Positions 34,638 to 44,718 of a DNA stretch of 64,000 bases are shown piece after piece. Position 1 is the first letter of the stretch, and the number at the start of each line of letters is the position of its first letter. The translations under genes were made by a program, and so were the position numbers. The DNA lies in contig CBFFZW010000004.1 of assembly GCA_965646445.1 (NCBI GenBank), positions 1-64,000 on the forward strand, given 5' to 3'. The stretch is from UBA11524 sp965646445 (GTDB taxonomy: Bacteria; Bacillota; Clostridia; Christensenellales; Aristaeellaceae). Below the pieces are notes generated by a model, which worked only from the letters and a program-made list of their open reading frames with translations, did not search any database and was not told the origin of the DNA.

Positions 34638-36206
34638 ATGGCTGACATAAAGAAGGAGCAGGAGCGTGAGGAGCTTCACCGGGCGATCTGGGCCATTGCC
34701 GATGAGCTTCGGGGCAGCGTGGACGGCTGGGACTTCAAGAGTTATGTGCTGGGCACCATGTTTTACCGGTACATTTCAGAAAATTTGGTGGAGTACATCA
34801 ACGCTGGGGAGATCGAAGCCGGGAACGAAGGCTTTGACTATGCTCAGCTCCCTGATGCGGAGGCGGAGGAAGCCCGGGAAGGTCTGGTACAGGAAAAGGG
34901 CTTCTTTATGTTACCTTCGGAGCTGTTCTGCAACGTCCGGGCCAGAGCGTCCCAGGATGAGAACCTGAACGAAACGCTGGAGAAAGTTTTCCATCATATT
35001 GAGGACTCTGCTAAAGGCAGTTCCTCCGAGCAGTGCTTTACCGGGCTATTCGATGATTTTGATGTGAACAGCAACAAACTGGGGGCCACCGTCGCCAAGC
35101 GGAATGAAAAGCTGGTGAAGCTGCTGGACGGTATCGGCGGCATGAACCTGGGGGAGATCAGGGGCCACAGCATCGACGCCTTCGGCGATGCTTATGAATT
35201 TCTGATGACCATGTACGCCTCCAACGCCGGAAAGAGCGGGGGCGAGTTCTTCACGCCCTCCGACGTGTCGGAGCTGCTGACACGGCTGGGGACGGTGGGC
35301 AAAACCAGGGTTAACAAGGTCTATGACCCCGCCTGCGGTTCCGGCTCCCTGCTGCTGAAGGCCACCAAGGTGCTGGGCAAGGACGGGGTGCAGTTTGGCT
35401 ACTTCGGGCAGGAGATCAACATCACCACCTACAACCTGTGCCGCATCAATATGTTCCTCCACGATGTGGGCTTTGACAAATTCGACATCGCCTGCGAGGA
35501 CACCCTGACTGCGCCCCAGCACTGGGACGACGAACCCTTTGAGCTAATTGTTTCCAATCCGCCCTACTCCATCAAGTGGGCGGGGGACGACGACGCCACC
35601 CTCATTAATGACCCCCGTTTTGCCCCCGCCGGAGTGCTGGCTCCCAAGTCCAAGGCTGATCTTGCCTTTATCATGCACAGCCTGTCCTGGTTGGCGGCCA
35701 ACGGCACGGCGGCCATCGTCTGCTTCCCCGGCATCATGTACCGGGGCGGCGCGGAGCAGAAAATCCGCAAATACCTGGTGGACAACAACTTCATCGACTG
35801 CGTGATCCAGCTCCCGGCCAACCTGTTTTTCGGGACGAGCATCGCCACCTGTATCATGGTGCTGAAAAAGGGCAAAGCAGACAGCAAAACGCTGTTTATT
35901 GACGCCTCCGGCGAGTGCGTCAAAGTGACGAACAACAACCGGCTGACGGCGGAGAACATCGGGCGCATCGTGTCTGTGTTTGCCGGACGGGAGGAAATCA
36001 AGCACTTCTCCCACCTGGCGGAGTACAGTGAGATCACCGAGAACGGCTATAACCTGTCCGTTTCCACCTATGTGGAGGCGGAGGACACCCGAGAGAAGAT
36101 CGACATTGTGAAGCTCAACGCCGAGATCGAGGATATCGTGGCTCGGGAGCAGGTTCTGCGGGACGAGATCGCCAAGATCATCGCAGAAATCGAGGTGAGC
36201 GCATGA
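34638..36206 (+). CDS. hsdM: Type I restriction-modification DNA methyltransferase (HsdM)
   Basis: The subunit of 522 residues starts at ATG 34638, ten bases after AGGAGG; ATG 34614 is an alternative. An N-terminal HsdM_N helical domain (IWAIADELRGSVDGWDFKSYVLGTMFYRYIS) precedes the N6-adenine methyltransferase fold with the SAM motif DPACGSGSLL near residue 233 and the catalytic NPPY in SNPPYSIKW near residue 315. The C-terminus is helical (AEIEDIVAREQVLRDEIAKI). It forms the modification enzyme with HsdS, and HsdR adds restriction. The stop overlaps hsdS by four bases. Confidence 0.96.
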   Translation: MADIKKEQEREELHRAIWAIADELRGSVDGWDFKSYVLGTMFYRYISENLVEYINAGEIEAGNEGFDYAQLPDAEAEEAREGLVQEKGFFMLPSELFCNVRARASQDENLNETLEKVFHHIEDSAKGSSSEQCFTGLFDDFDVNSNKLGATVAKRNEKLVKLLDGIGGMNLGEIRGHSIDAFGDAYEFLMTMYASNAGKSGGEFFTPSDVSELLTRLGTVGKTRVNKVYDPACGSGSLLLKATKVLGKDGVQFGYFGQEINITTYNLCRINMFLHDVGFDKFDIACEDTLTAPQHWDDEPFELIVSNPPYSIKWAGDDDATLINDPRFAPAGVLAPKSKADLAFIMHSLSWLAANGTAAIVCFPGIMYRGGAEQKIRKYLVDNNFIDCVIQLPANLFFGTSIATCIMVLKKGKADSKTLFIDASGECVKVTNNNRLTAENIGRIVSVFAGREEIKHFSHLAEYSEITENGYNLSVSTYVEAEDTREKIDIVKLNAEIEDIVAREQVLRDEIAKIIAEIEVSA

Positions 36207-37384
36207 GCAGGCTGGAGGAATTGATAGCAGAGCTTTGCCCGGATGGAGTAGAATTTCACCAAATGGGAAAAGTTTGTAGACTTGTTACTGGAGCAACACC
36301 AAGTAAGACAAATCCTGCATTTTGGATAGATGGAACAATTCCATGGATGAGCTCAGGAGAAGTAAACAATAAACGAGTATTTGATACTGAATCTAAAATT
36401 ACAAAACTTGGATATGACAAAACAAGCACTACTATTGTTCCTATACATACAGTGGTAATTGCTCTTGCCGGACAGGGAAAAACAAGAGGGAAAGTTGCAA
36501 TTACAGAAATCGAATTATGTACGAATCAATCCCTGTGCTCAATTATTTGTGGTCCAGAATTAGATTATAAATTTCTATACTACTATTTGGACGGAAAGTA
36601 TGAGGAATTGCGCACTATTTCTAATGGAGACGGAACAAGAGGTGGATTAAGTCTTAAAATTTTATCTCCGTATAAAATCCCCGTCCCGCCTCTGCCCGTG
36701 CAGAGTGAAATTGTCAAGATTCTTGACAATTTCACGGAACTTACAGCGCAACTGCAATTAGAGCTTTCAGCGAGAAAAAGACAGTATGAATACTATCGTG
36801 ACAAGCTGCTGACTTTCGATGTCCTCGAGGGGGGGGCAAGTGAATGCGTATGGCGGACGCTTGGAGAAATCGCGGATGTATTTCGCGGCGAGTACATTAC
36901 CAAGAAATCTACCAAGCCTGGCAATATACCGGTTATTCTTGGAGGTCAAGAACCCGCTTACTATATTGATAAATCGAACCATGATGGGGAGGTTGTGGTT
37001 ATCGCAAGGAGCGGCGTTTCGGCTGGTTTTGTTTCCTATTGGAATGAACCAATATTCATTACAGACGGTTTTGGATATGAAGCAAAGAAGAACATTACTA
37101 CCCCGAAATTTCTTTATTATATCCTTAAAAATAAGGAAGCTGAATTGAATGCTATGAAGCGGGGAGCAGGTGTCCCCCATGTTAGTGGCGAAGCGCTTGG
37201 ACAGGTCTTGCTTCCAATCCCCCCGCTAAAAGAGCAGGAACGTATCATCTCCATCCTCGACCGCTTTGACGCCCTTTGTAACGACCTGACCTCCGGTTTG
37301 CCCGCTGAAATCGCGGCGCGGCAGAAACAGTACGAATATTACCGGGATAAGCTGTTAACATTTCGCCCTCTCAGTCAGCCCTAA
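36203..37384 (+). CDS. hsdS: Type I R-M specificity subunit (HsdS)
   Basis: The subunit of 393 residues has two target-recognition domains (about 1-150 and 205-345), each followed by a conserved helical spacer. The first spacer is ELTAQLQLELSARKRQYEYYRDKLLTFDVLEG and the second ends RQKQYEYYRDKLLTFRPLSQP. The recognition domains are AT-rich compared with their surroundings, as is typical of exchanged specificity domains. The last codons and the TAA stop lie inside the 154-bp MITE-like sequence starting at 37364, so the native C-terminus was probably replaced. Function is likely retained because the second spacer is complete. Confidence 0.93.
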   Translation: MSRLEELIAELCPDGVEFHQMGKVCRLVTGATPSKTNPAFWIDGTIPWMSSGEVNNKRVFDTESKITKLGYDKTSTTIVPIHTVVIALAGQGKTRGKVAITEIELCTNQSLCSIICGPELDYKFLYYYLDGKYEELRTISNGDGTRGGLSLKILSPYKIPVPPLPVQSEIVKILDNFTELTAQLQLELSARKRQYEYYRDKLLTFDVLEGGASECVWRTLGEIADVFRGEYITKKSTKPGNIPVILGGQEPAYYIDKSNHDGEVVVIARSGVSAGFVSYWNEPIFITDGFGYEAKKNITTPKFLYYILKNKEAELNAMKRGAGVPHVSGEALGQVLLPIPPLKEQERIISILDRFDALCNDLTSGLPAEIAARQKQYEYYRDKLLTFRPLSQP

Positions 37385-37517
37385 CGGGCTGACAGCTCCC
37401 CCAGAGGGGGAGCCAAGAACCGCCCCTCCTTTTTCCATAGGGAAGCCGACCTTGCCTCTCCCTTTGGGAGAGGTGGCACGCCGCAGGCGTGACGGAGAGG
37501 GTATAACGGAGAGGGCG
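37364..37517. mobile_element. MITE-like insertion at the 3' end of hsdS
   Basis: This 154-bp sequence has near-perfect terminal inverted repeats: CGCCCTCTCAGT at the left and ACGGAGAGGGCG at the right (11 of 12 positions complementary). Internal hairpins include TCAGCCC/GGGCTGA, GCTCCCCC/GGGGGAGC, CCTCTCCC/GGGAGAGG and CACGCC/GGCGTG. No transposase and no clear target duplication are seen. It supplies the hsdS stop codon and separates hsdS from the DUF559 gene. Confidence 0.7.
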
Positions 37518-37534
37518 CAAGGAGATGCAAAATC

Positions 37535-37906
37535 ATGAGCAATCCTGTAAAAAAGAACAATCGAATGCTCGACCGCGCCAGAGAACTCCGGCGCGAAATG
37601 ACACCGCAGGAGAGAAAGCTGTGGTATTGCTTCCTGCGAAAATACCCGGTCAAAATTTATAAGCAGCGGATCATAGATTCTTTTATCGCAGATTTCTATT
37701 GCGCTTCTGCCAGAATAGTCATCGAGGTTGACGGCAGTCAACACTACACAGAAGAAGGGCAGGCGTATGATGCCGAGCGAACAAAATGCCTTGAAAAGTA
37801 TGGCCTAAAAGTGATCCGCTTTTCAAACAGAGAAATTGACAGAGAATTTCAGAATGTATGTGCTGAGATAGATAAAAACATTCGGAGAGGTCGGATGAAA
37901 ATATGA
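37535..37906 (+). CDS. DUF559-family endonuclease-like protein
   Basis: The protein of 123 residues starts at ATG 37535, ten bases after AAGGAG. It matches DUF559, a PD-(D/E)xK/Vsr-like nuclease fold: ARELRREMTPQERKLWYCFLR, then KQRIIDSFIADFYC and VIEVDGSQHYTEE (putative active-site Asp and Glu near residues 53 and 67), and YGLKVIRFSNREI at the end. It lies 17 bases after the MITE-like element and overlaps hsdR by four bases (ATGA), so it is translated with the R-M operon. Its role there is unknown; it may be MITE-associated cargo or an accessory nuclease. Confidence 0.82.
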   Translation: MSNPVKKNNRMLDRARELRREMTPQERKLWYCFLRKYPVKIYKQRIIDSFIADFYCASARIVIEVDGSQHYTEEGQAYDAERTKCLEKYGLKVIRFSNREIDREFQNVCAEIDKNIRRGRMKI

Positions 37907-40900
37907 GCTATTTCAACATCGTCGCCCAGACCACGGAAGACACGGTGGTCACTGAATATGTGCCGGTTCAGAATCGCTCCGACAGCTACCAGAGCGAGGC
38001 AGCGCTGGAACAGGAATTCATCCGCCTGCTCTGTGAACAGGGCTACGAATATCTGCCCATTCACACCGAAGCGGAGCTGGTGGCCAACCTCCGCCAAAGG
38101 TTGGAGGAGCTCAACGGCTATGCCTTCACCGATGTCGAGTGGAAGCAGTTCTTCAGCGAGTGCATCGCGGGCGTCAACGACGGCATCGAGGACAAGACCC
38201 GCCGCATTCAGGAGGACTATGTGCAGGTTCTCCGGCGGGACACCGGCGAAAGCAAGAACATCGCCCTCATTGATAAGAGGAACATCCATAACAACCGCCT
38301 TCAGGTTATCAATCAGTACGCCCTCGGCAAGGCGGACGGGGCGCGGTATGACAACCGCTATGATGTGACAGTCCTGGTGAACGGCCTGCCCCTGGTTCAT
38401 ATTGAGCTGAAACGCCGGGGTGTGGCCATCCGGGAGGCGTTCAACCAGATCGACCGCTACCAGCGGGACAGCTTCTGGGCAGGCAGCGGCCTGTATGACT
38501 ATGTGCAAATTTTTGTCATATCCAACGGCACGAACACCAAATATTATTCCAACACCACGCGCCGCAACGCCATCCGCGACGCATCTGCCTCCGCCGCCAG
38601 GAAGAAAAAGACCAGCAACAGCTTTGAGTTTACGTCCTTCTGGGCTGATGCCAATAACCGCGTTTTGCCAGACCTGATAGACTTCACCCGGACATTTTTC
38701 ACCAAGCATACGCTTCTGAACGTGCTGACCCGGTACTGCATTTTTACCTCTGAGCAAATGCTGATGGTCATGCGGCCCTATCAGATCACCGCCACCGAGC
38801 GGATCTTGAACCGCATTGATATCGCGAACAATTATAAGAAATACGGTACCATTGCAGGCGGCGGATATATCTGGCACACCACCGGCTCTGGCAAGACTCT
38901 CACCAGCTTCAAGACCGCCCGGCTGGCTTCTCAGCTGCCCTACATTGACAAGGTGCTGTTCGTGGTGGACAGGAAGGATCTGGACTACCAGACCATGAAG
39001 GAGTACGACCGCTTTGAGAAGGGAGCGGCCAACTCCAACACATCCACCGCTATTCTGAAAAGGCAGCTGGAGGATCCCAGCGCTAAGATTATTATCACCA
39101 CCATTCAAAAGCTCTCTACCTTTGTGGCGAAGAACAAGGGCCACGCTGTCTATGACAAGCATGTTGTCATTATCTTCGACGAGTGCCACCGCAGTCAGTT
39201 CGGGGATATGCACATGGCCATCGTCAAGAATTTCAAAAAATACCACCTGTTCGGCTTTACCGGCACGCCAATTTTCGCGGTCAACGCCAACAAGGGCGGT
39301 AATCCCCAGCTCTGCACCACCGGGCAAACCTTTGGCGACCAACTGCATACCTACACCATCGTGGACGCCATCAACGATAAGAACGTCCTGCCCTTCCATG
39401 TGGACTACTACAAAACCATGGGCATGGATGAGGAGATGATCGACGAACAGGTATGGGACATCAACCGGGAGAAGGCGTACATGGCGCCCCGGCGAATCGA
39501 GCTTGTCACCCGGTACATCCTGAATCATTTTGATGCAAAGACTTATCGCGGGGATAAGACCTATGTTTTCAATGCCCTGACGAATATTTCGGAAGTCGCC
39601 TCCGCCGGAAAATCTCATGTGGAGGAAATCAAGAAAAAGCAACGACTCAGCGGATTCAATTCCATCTTTGCTGTGGCTTCCGTCGACATGGCGAAGCGTT
39701 ATTATGCGGAGTTCCAGCGGCAGATGACCGTTGATCCCAGCAAGCAGCTGCGGGTAGCTATCATTTATAGTTACGGGGCCAACGAAGCGGAGACGGACGG
39801 CATTCTGGACGAGGAGAACCCGGAGGACACCTCCGCCCTGGATCAAAGCTCCCGTGATTTTCTGGAACAGGCCATCCAGGACTATAACGGCATGTTCCGC
39901 ACTAACTATGATACCTCCAGCGACAAATTCCAGAATTACTACAAAGATGTGTCTCTGCGCATGAAAAACCGGGAGATCGACCTGCTGATCGTGGTCAATA
40001 TGTTCCTCACCGGCTTTGACGCCACCACGCTGAATACCCTGTGGGTGGATAAAAACCTTAAAATGCACGGCTTGATTCAGGCGTTTTCCCGCACAAACCG
40101 CATTCTGAATGCTATCAAGACCTTTGGCAATATTGTTTGCTTCCGCAATCTGCAAAAGCGGGTGGATGACGCCATCGCGCTCTTTGGGGACAAGCAGGCG
40201 GGCGGCATCGTGCTGCTGCGGAGCTTCCAGGACTATTTCAGCGGCTACACGGACGAGGAGGGAGTCGAGCATCCCGGTTATGAAGCTCTCATTCAGAAGC
40301 TGCTGGCAGAATTCCCACTGTCAGAACCTCAGATCATTGGGGAACAAAACGAAAAGGACTTTATTTCTCTTTTCGGCGCGATTCTGCGGATGCGGAACAT
40401 CCTGACCTCCTTTGACGAGTTCCAGGGCTGCGACGTTCTGCCTGAGCGGGACTTGCAGGACTATCTGGGCCGGTATCAGGATTTGAAGGACGAGTGGGCC
40501 GAGCGCAGAAAGAGAGGGGAAAGCTCCGATATTGATGATGATATTGTTTTTGAGGTAGAGCTGATTCGACAGGTGGAAATCAATATCGACTACATTTTGC
40601 TGCTGGTGCAGAAGTACCATGATTCCCATCGCGAGGACAAGGAAATTCTGATAACAATCCGAAAAGCCGTAGATGCCAGCCCGGAACTGCGGAGCAAAAA
40701 AGCGTTGATCGAAAACTTTATTGCAGGGATCAATGATGTGGAGGATGTTTTCCTGGAGTGGCGCGACTTTGTGATGCAGCAGAAAGAGCAGGAACTGGCG
40801 GCCATCATTGCGGAGGAGAATCTCAAATCAGAGGAAACCCGTAAGTTTATTGAAACCGCATTGCAGATCGGCGAAATTAAGACCACCGGAACGGATATTG

Positions 40901-41013
40901 ATCGGCTGATGCCGCCAGTGTCACGATTCGGCGGCGGGAACCGTGCGGCGAAAAAGCAGGGGGTTATTGACCGGCTAAAGGTGTTCTTTCATAAATTCTT
41001 TGGCATTGTCTAA
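37903..41013 (+). CDS. hsdR: Type I restriction endonuclease, motor subunit (HsdR)
   Basis: The protein of 1036 residues has the usual HsdR length and order. The N-terminal nuclease domain shows YDVTVLVNGLPLVHIELKRRG (PD-(D/E)xK site near residues 150-170). The SF2 translocase has Walker A TTGSGKT near residue 330, DECHRSQFG (motif II) and FTGTP (motif III), then VNMFLTGFDATTLNTLWVDK and QAFSRTNRI (motifs V-VI). The C-terminus is helical for HsdM/S contact. It cleaves unmethylated DNA after translocation. All motifs look intact, so the system is probably active. Confidence 0.96.
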   Translation: MSYFNIVAQTTEDTVVTEYVPVQNRSDSYQSEAALEQEFIRLLCEQGYEYLPIHTEAELVANLRQRLEELNGYAFTDVEWKQFFSECIAGVNDGIEDKTRRIQEDYVQVLRRDTGESKNIALIDKRNIHNNRLQVINQYALGKADGARYDNRYDVTVLVNGLPLVHIELKRRGVAIREAFNQIDRYQRDSFWAGSGLYDYVQIFVISNGTNTKYYSNTTRRNAIRDASASAARKKKTSNSFEFTSFWADANNRVLPDLIDFTRTFFTKHTLLNVLTRYCIFTSEQMLMVMRPYQITATERILNRIDIANNYKKYGTIAGGGYIWHTTGSGKTLTSFKTARLASQLPYIDKVLFVVDRKDLDYQTMKEYDRFEKGAANSNTSTAILKRQLEDPSAKIIITTIQKLSTFVAKNKGHAVYDKHVVIIFDECHRSQFGDMHMAIVKNFKKYHLFGFTGTPIFAVNANKGGNPQLCTTGQTFGDQLHTYTIVDAINDKNVLPFHVDYYKTMGMDEEMIDEQVWDINREKAYMAPRRIELVTRYILNHFDAKTYRGDKTYVFNALTNISEVASAGKSHVEEIKKKQRLSGFNSIFAVASVDMAKRYYAEFQRQMTVDPSKQLRVAIIYSYGANEAETDGILDEENPEDTSALDQSSRDFLEQAIQDYNGMFRTNYDTSSDKFQNYYKDVSLRMKNREIDLLIVVNMFLTGFDATTLNTLWVDKNLKMHGLIQAFSRTNRILNAIKTFGNIVCFRNLQKRVDDAIALFGDKQAGGIVLLRSFQDYFSGYTDEEGVEHPGYEALIQKLLAEFPLSEPQIIGEQNEKDFISLFGAILRMRNILTSFDEFQGCDVLPERDLQDYLGRYQDLKDEWAERRKRGESSDIDDDIVFEVELIRQVEINIDYILLLVQKYHDSHREDKEILITIRKAVDASPELRSKKALIENFIAGINDVEDVFLEWRDFVMQQKEQELAAIIAEENLKSEETRKFIETALQIGEIKTTGTDIDRLMPPVSRFGGGNRAAKKQGVIDRLKVFFHKFFGIV

Positions 41014-41048
41014 AGGAGCCCAAACCTGTCCGCACCCCTGAATAGAGC

Positions 41049-41083
41049 AAAAGCCTTTGCAAGAAAATTGCAAGGGCTTTTTT
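41049..41083 (+). terminator. Intrinsic terminator of the hsd operon
   Basis: AAAAGCCTTTGCAA and TTGCAAGGGCTTTTTT pair around a short loop. It follows hsdR by 35 bases. Confidence 0.85.
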
Positions 41084-41200
41084 GATGTAGCAAGGTTTTG
41101 GGCTTTTTATGCGCCCTTGAGCAACCTTCCCACCGCAGCATGGGGGATGCTGGTCCCCGGCAAACAACCTTTACCCCCATGACGACCAATTCACGATGCC

Positions 41201-41237
41201 AAAAAGGCGGCCCATCTTCCGCAGAAGACGGGCCGCT
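41201..41237 (-). terminator. Intrinsic terminator of groESL
   Basis: On the minus strand GCGGCCCGTCTTC/GAAGATGGGCCGC is followed by CTTTTT. Confidence 0.88.
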
Positions 41238-41275
41238 TGCTTATGCTGTTCAGCTTTACCAGGCGGGCAGGGGAC

Positions 41276-42907
<1,632 letters not shown>

Positions 42908-42980
42908 AATCGTTCAGACTCCTTTACACATTACGATTTTGACGATTTTAACAATTTCGGCTGATGGCGGGGTGCGGGGC

Positions 42981-43265
42981 TTATTCCACCACGGCCAGAA
43001 TATCCGCCTGACGGACGATGGTGATCTCTTCGCCGTCAATCTTGACCTCGGTGCCGGCGTACTTGGAGTAGATGACCTTCTGGCCGACCTCCACCTGCAT
43101 CTTGATCTCCTTGCCGTCCACCATGCCGCCGGGGCCAACGGCCACGACTTCCGCCATTTGAGGCTTCTCCTTGGCGGCGCTGGTCAGGATCAGGCCGGAC
43201 TTGGTGGTTTCCTCAGCTTCCACATTCTTGATGACAACGCGGTCACCCAAAGGCTTCACGGTCAT
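42981..43265 (-). CDS. groES: Co-chaperonin GroES
   Basis: The protein of 94 residues starts at ATG 43265 with AGGAGG upstream; the longer frame reading back into mutY is not coding. It has the typical sequence KPLGDRVVIKNVEAEETTKSGLIL (mobile loop) and GQKVIYSKYAGTEVKIDGEEITIVRQADILAVVE. It caps GroEL. First gene of the operon. Confidence 0.97.
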   Translation of the reverse strand: MTVKPLGDRVVIKNVEAEETTKSGLILTSAAKEKPQMAEVVAVGPGGMVDGKEIKMQVEVGQKVIYSKYAGTEVKIDGEEITIVRQADILAVVE

Positions 43266-43291
43266 GTTTGATTCCTCCTGTTCATCACTTG

Positions 43292-43318
43292 TTAGCACTC
43301 GATTTGGTTGAGTGCTAA
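43292..43318 (-). promoter_or_regulatory. CIRCE operator (HrcA binding site)
   Basis: TTAGCACTC-N9-GAGTGCTAA is a perfect CIRCE inverted repeat located between the promoter and groES. HrcA represses groESL there in the absence of heat stress. Confidence 0.97.
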
Positions 43319-43329
43319 AGCACGTTGCT

Positions 43330-43358
43330 ATTATGGCGCAATCTGCCATGAGTTTCAA
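43330..43358 (-). promoter_or_regulatory. groESL promoter
   Basis: On the minus strand TTGAAA, a 17-base spacer and CATAAT stand directly upstream of CIRCE. Confidence 0.75.
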
Positions 43359-43484
43359 GCGAACAAACGTTCTAAATTTGTGAAAATTTTGCGAACAGAC
43401 GAAATTTTCTTTGAAATCAGCCCCAAAACTGGCGGTGACGGGGGCGAATGTGGTACAATGGCATGGTAAAGGGGAGAGAAAGCT

Positions 43485-44525
43485 ATGCCGACCATCGCCG
43501 CGCTGCTGCTCGATTGGTACGATCAGCACGCCCGCACCCTGCCCTGGCGGGGAATCCATGACCCGTATCGCACCTGGGTCAGCGAAACCATGCTCCAGCA
43601 GACCCGGGTGGAGACGGTGCTGGCTTATTACGACCGCTTCCTGACGCACTTTCCCACGGTGGAGGCCCTGGCCGCCGCCGGAGAGGACGAGGTGATGAAG
43701 CTCTGGGAGGGTCTGGGCTATTACCGCCGGGCAAGAAATCTGCACCAGGGTGCCAAGCAGGTGATGGCGGAATTCGGCGGTGTGATCCCTGCGGATGTCG
43801 GGGCGCTGCTGAAAATCCACGGCATCGGGGAGTACACGGCGGGGGCCATCGCCAGCATCGCCTTTGGCCGGGCCGTTCCCGCCGTGGACGGCAACGTAAT
43901 TCGCGTGGTGTCCAGACTGGCGGGCATTCGGGAGAACGTGGGCATACCGTCCGTCAAGCGCAGGCTGACGGCGGAAGCCGCTGCCCTGGTGCCGTCCGAC
44001 CGTCCGGGAGATTTCAACCAGGCCATGATGGATCTGGGCGCGACCATCTGCGTTCCGGGTACGCCCTCCTGCGAGCGCTGCCCGCTGCAGAGCCGGTGCG
44101 ACGCCTTCCGCGAGGGCGATGCCGAGGAGCTGCCCGTTCTGCCGCGCAAAAACCCGCCCAGGGTCATCGACTACGACCTCTGCCTGGTCTTCAGCCAGGG
44201 CCGGGTGCTGATGCGCCAGCGCACGGAGGCCATGCTGCAGGGGCTGTGGATTTTCCCCATGCTGGAGGGCAATCGGGAGACGGCGGACATCCGGGCCGCC
44301 CTTCGCCGGGAAACAGGGCTGACGGCGGCGGACATCCGGCCCGCGGGGGAGGCGAAGCACATCTTTACCCATCAGGTGTGGCAGATGAAGCTGTATGTCA
44401 TGAATGCCGGGGACGGTCAGCCCTCCGCCCCCTGGCGCTTTGTGACCCGCGGGGAGATGGAGGCGCTGGCCCTGCCCACGGCGGTGAAGAAGGCCGCGGC
44501 GGAGGTCAGGAGCAGGTTGAAATAA
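43485..44525 (+). CDS. mutY: A/G-specific adenine glycosylase MutY
   Basis: The protein of 346 residues removes adenine mispaired with 8-oxoguanine. Motifs in order: ETMLQQTRVETV, the helix-hairpin-helix LLKIHGIGEYTAGAIASIAF with catalytic Asp in VDGNVIRV near residue 142, the [4Fe-4S] loop C-x6-C-x2-C-x5-C (CVPGTPSCERCPLQSRC), and a C-terminal NUDIX-like 8-oxoG recognition domain (VLMRQRTEAMLQGLWIFPMLEG). It stands alone, divergent from groESL. Confidence 0.96.
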   Translation: MPTIAALLLDWYDQHARTLPWRGIHDPYRTWVSETMLQQTRVETVLAYYDRFLTHFPTVEALAAAGEDEVMKLWEGLGYYRRARNLHQGAKQVMAEFGGVIPADVGALLKIHGIGEYTAGAIASIAFGRAVPAVDGNVIRVVSRLAGIRENVGIPSVKRRLTAEAAALVPSDRPGDFNQAMMDLGATICVPGTPSCERCPLQSRCDAFREGDAEELPVLPRKNPPRVIDYDLCLVFSQGRVLMRQRTEAMLQGLWIFPMLEGNRETADIRAALRRETGLTAADIRPAGEAKHIFTHQVWQMKLYVMNAGDGQPSAPWRFVTRGEMEALALPTAVKKAAAEVRSRLK

Positions 44526-44546
44526 CGGTTCGAAATGAGTACAGAA

Positions 44547-44575
44547 GGGCTCGGAAGCAGCAACGCTTCCGAGCC
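44547..44575 (+). terminator. Hairpin after mutY, probable terminator
   Basis: GGGCTCGGAAGC/GCTTCCGAGCCC forms a perfect 12-bp stem 21 bases after mutY. It is not followed by a T-run, so it may be a 3'-end stabiliser rather than a terminator. Confidence 0.5.
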
Positions 44576-44576
44576 C

Positions 44577-44712
44577 TCAGACCATCAACAAAGTCCTGGG
44601 AGGTGTCGGAGGGTCCGCAGGCCCTCTGACTCTTGATCGAAAATCGGCGGCCCCTTCGGGGCGGCTAAACGGGGCGAAGCCCCTCGTCAAAGTGGCATTG
44701 CCACTTTGACGA
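44577..44712 (+). repeat. Multi-hairpin intergenic element, short copy C
   Basis: The first 75 bases (from TCAGACCATCAACAAAGTCC to the AAATCGGCGGC region) are nearly identical to copy D at 59268. H1 is present (44599-44616, with a G-U pair). H2 is GGCCCC/GGGGC-type, then GGGGC/GCCCC (44671-44683). The terminal hairpin is TCGTCAAAGTGGC/GCCACTTTGACGA (44684-44696/44700-44712). The TTACAC anchor and outer-stem module are missing, so this looks like an internal-deletion form. It ends seven bases before the stop of the convergent thioesterase gene. Confidence 0.7.
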
Positions 44713-44718
44713 GACCGC

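Noticed and set aside
37849..40272. Minus-strand open frame of 807 codons opposite hsdR
   Set aside because: HsdR motifs are complete on the plus strand. The antisense frame also runs across the DUF559/hsdR border.
41043..41083. Possible small RNA after hsdR
   Set aside because: The stem and T-run are fully explained as the terminator of the hsd operon.
42981..44372. Large minus-strand frame (463 codons) containing groES
   Set aside because: Only the last 94 codons are GroES. The rest is antisense to mutY and crosses the promoter and CIRCE element.
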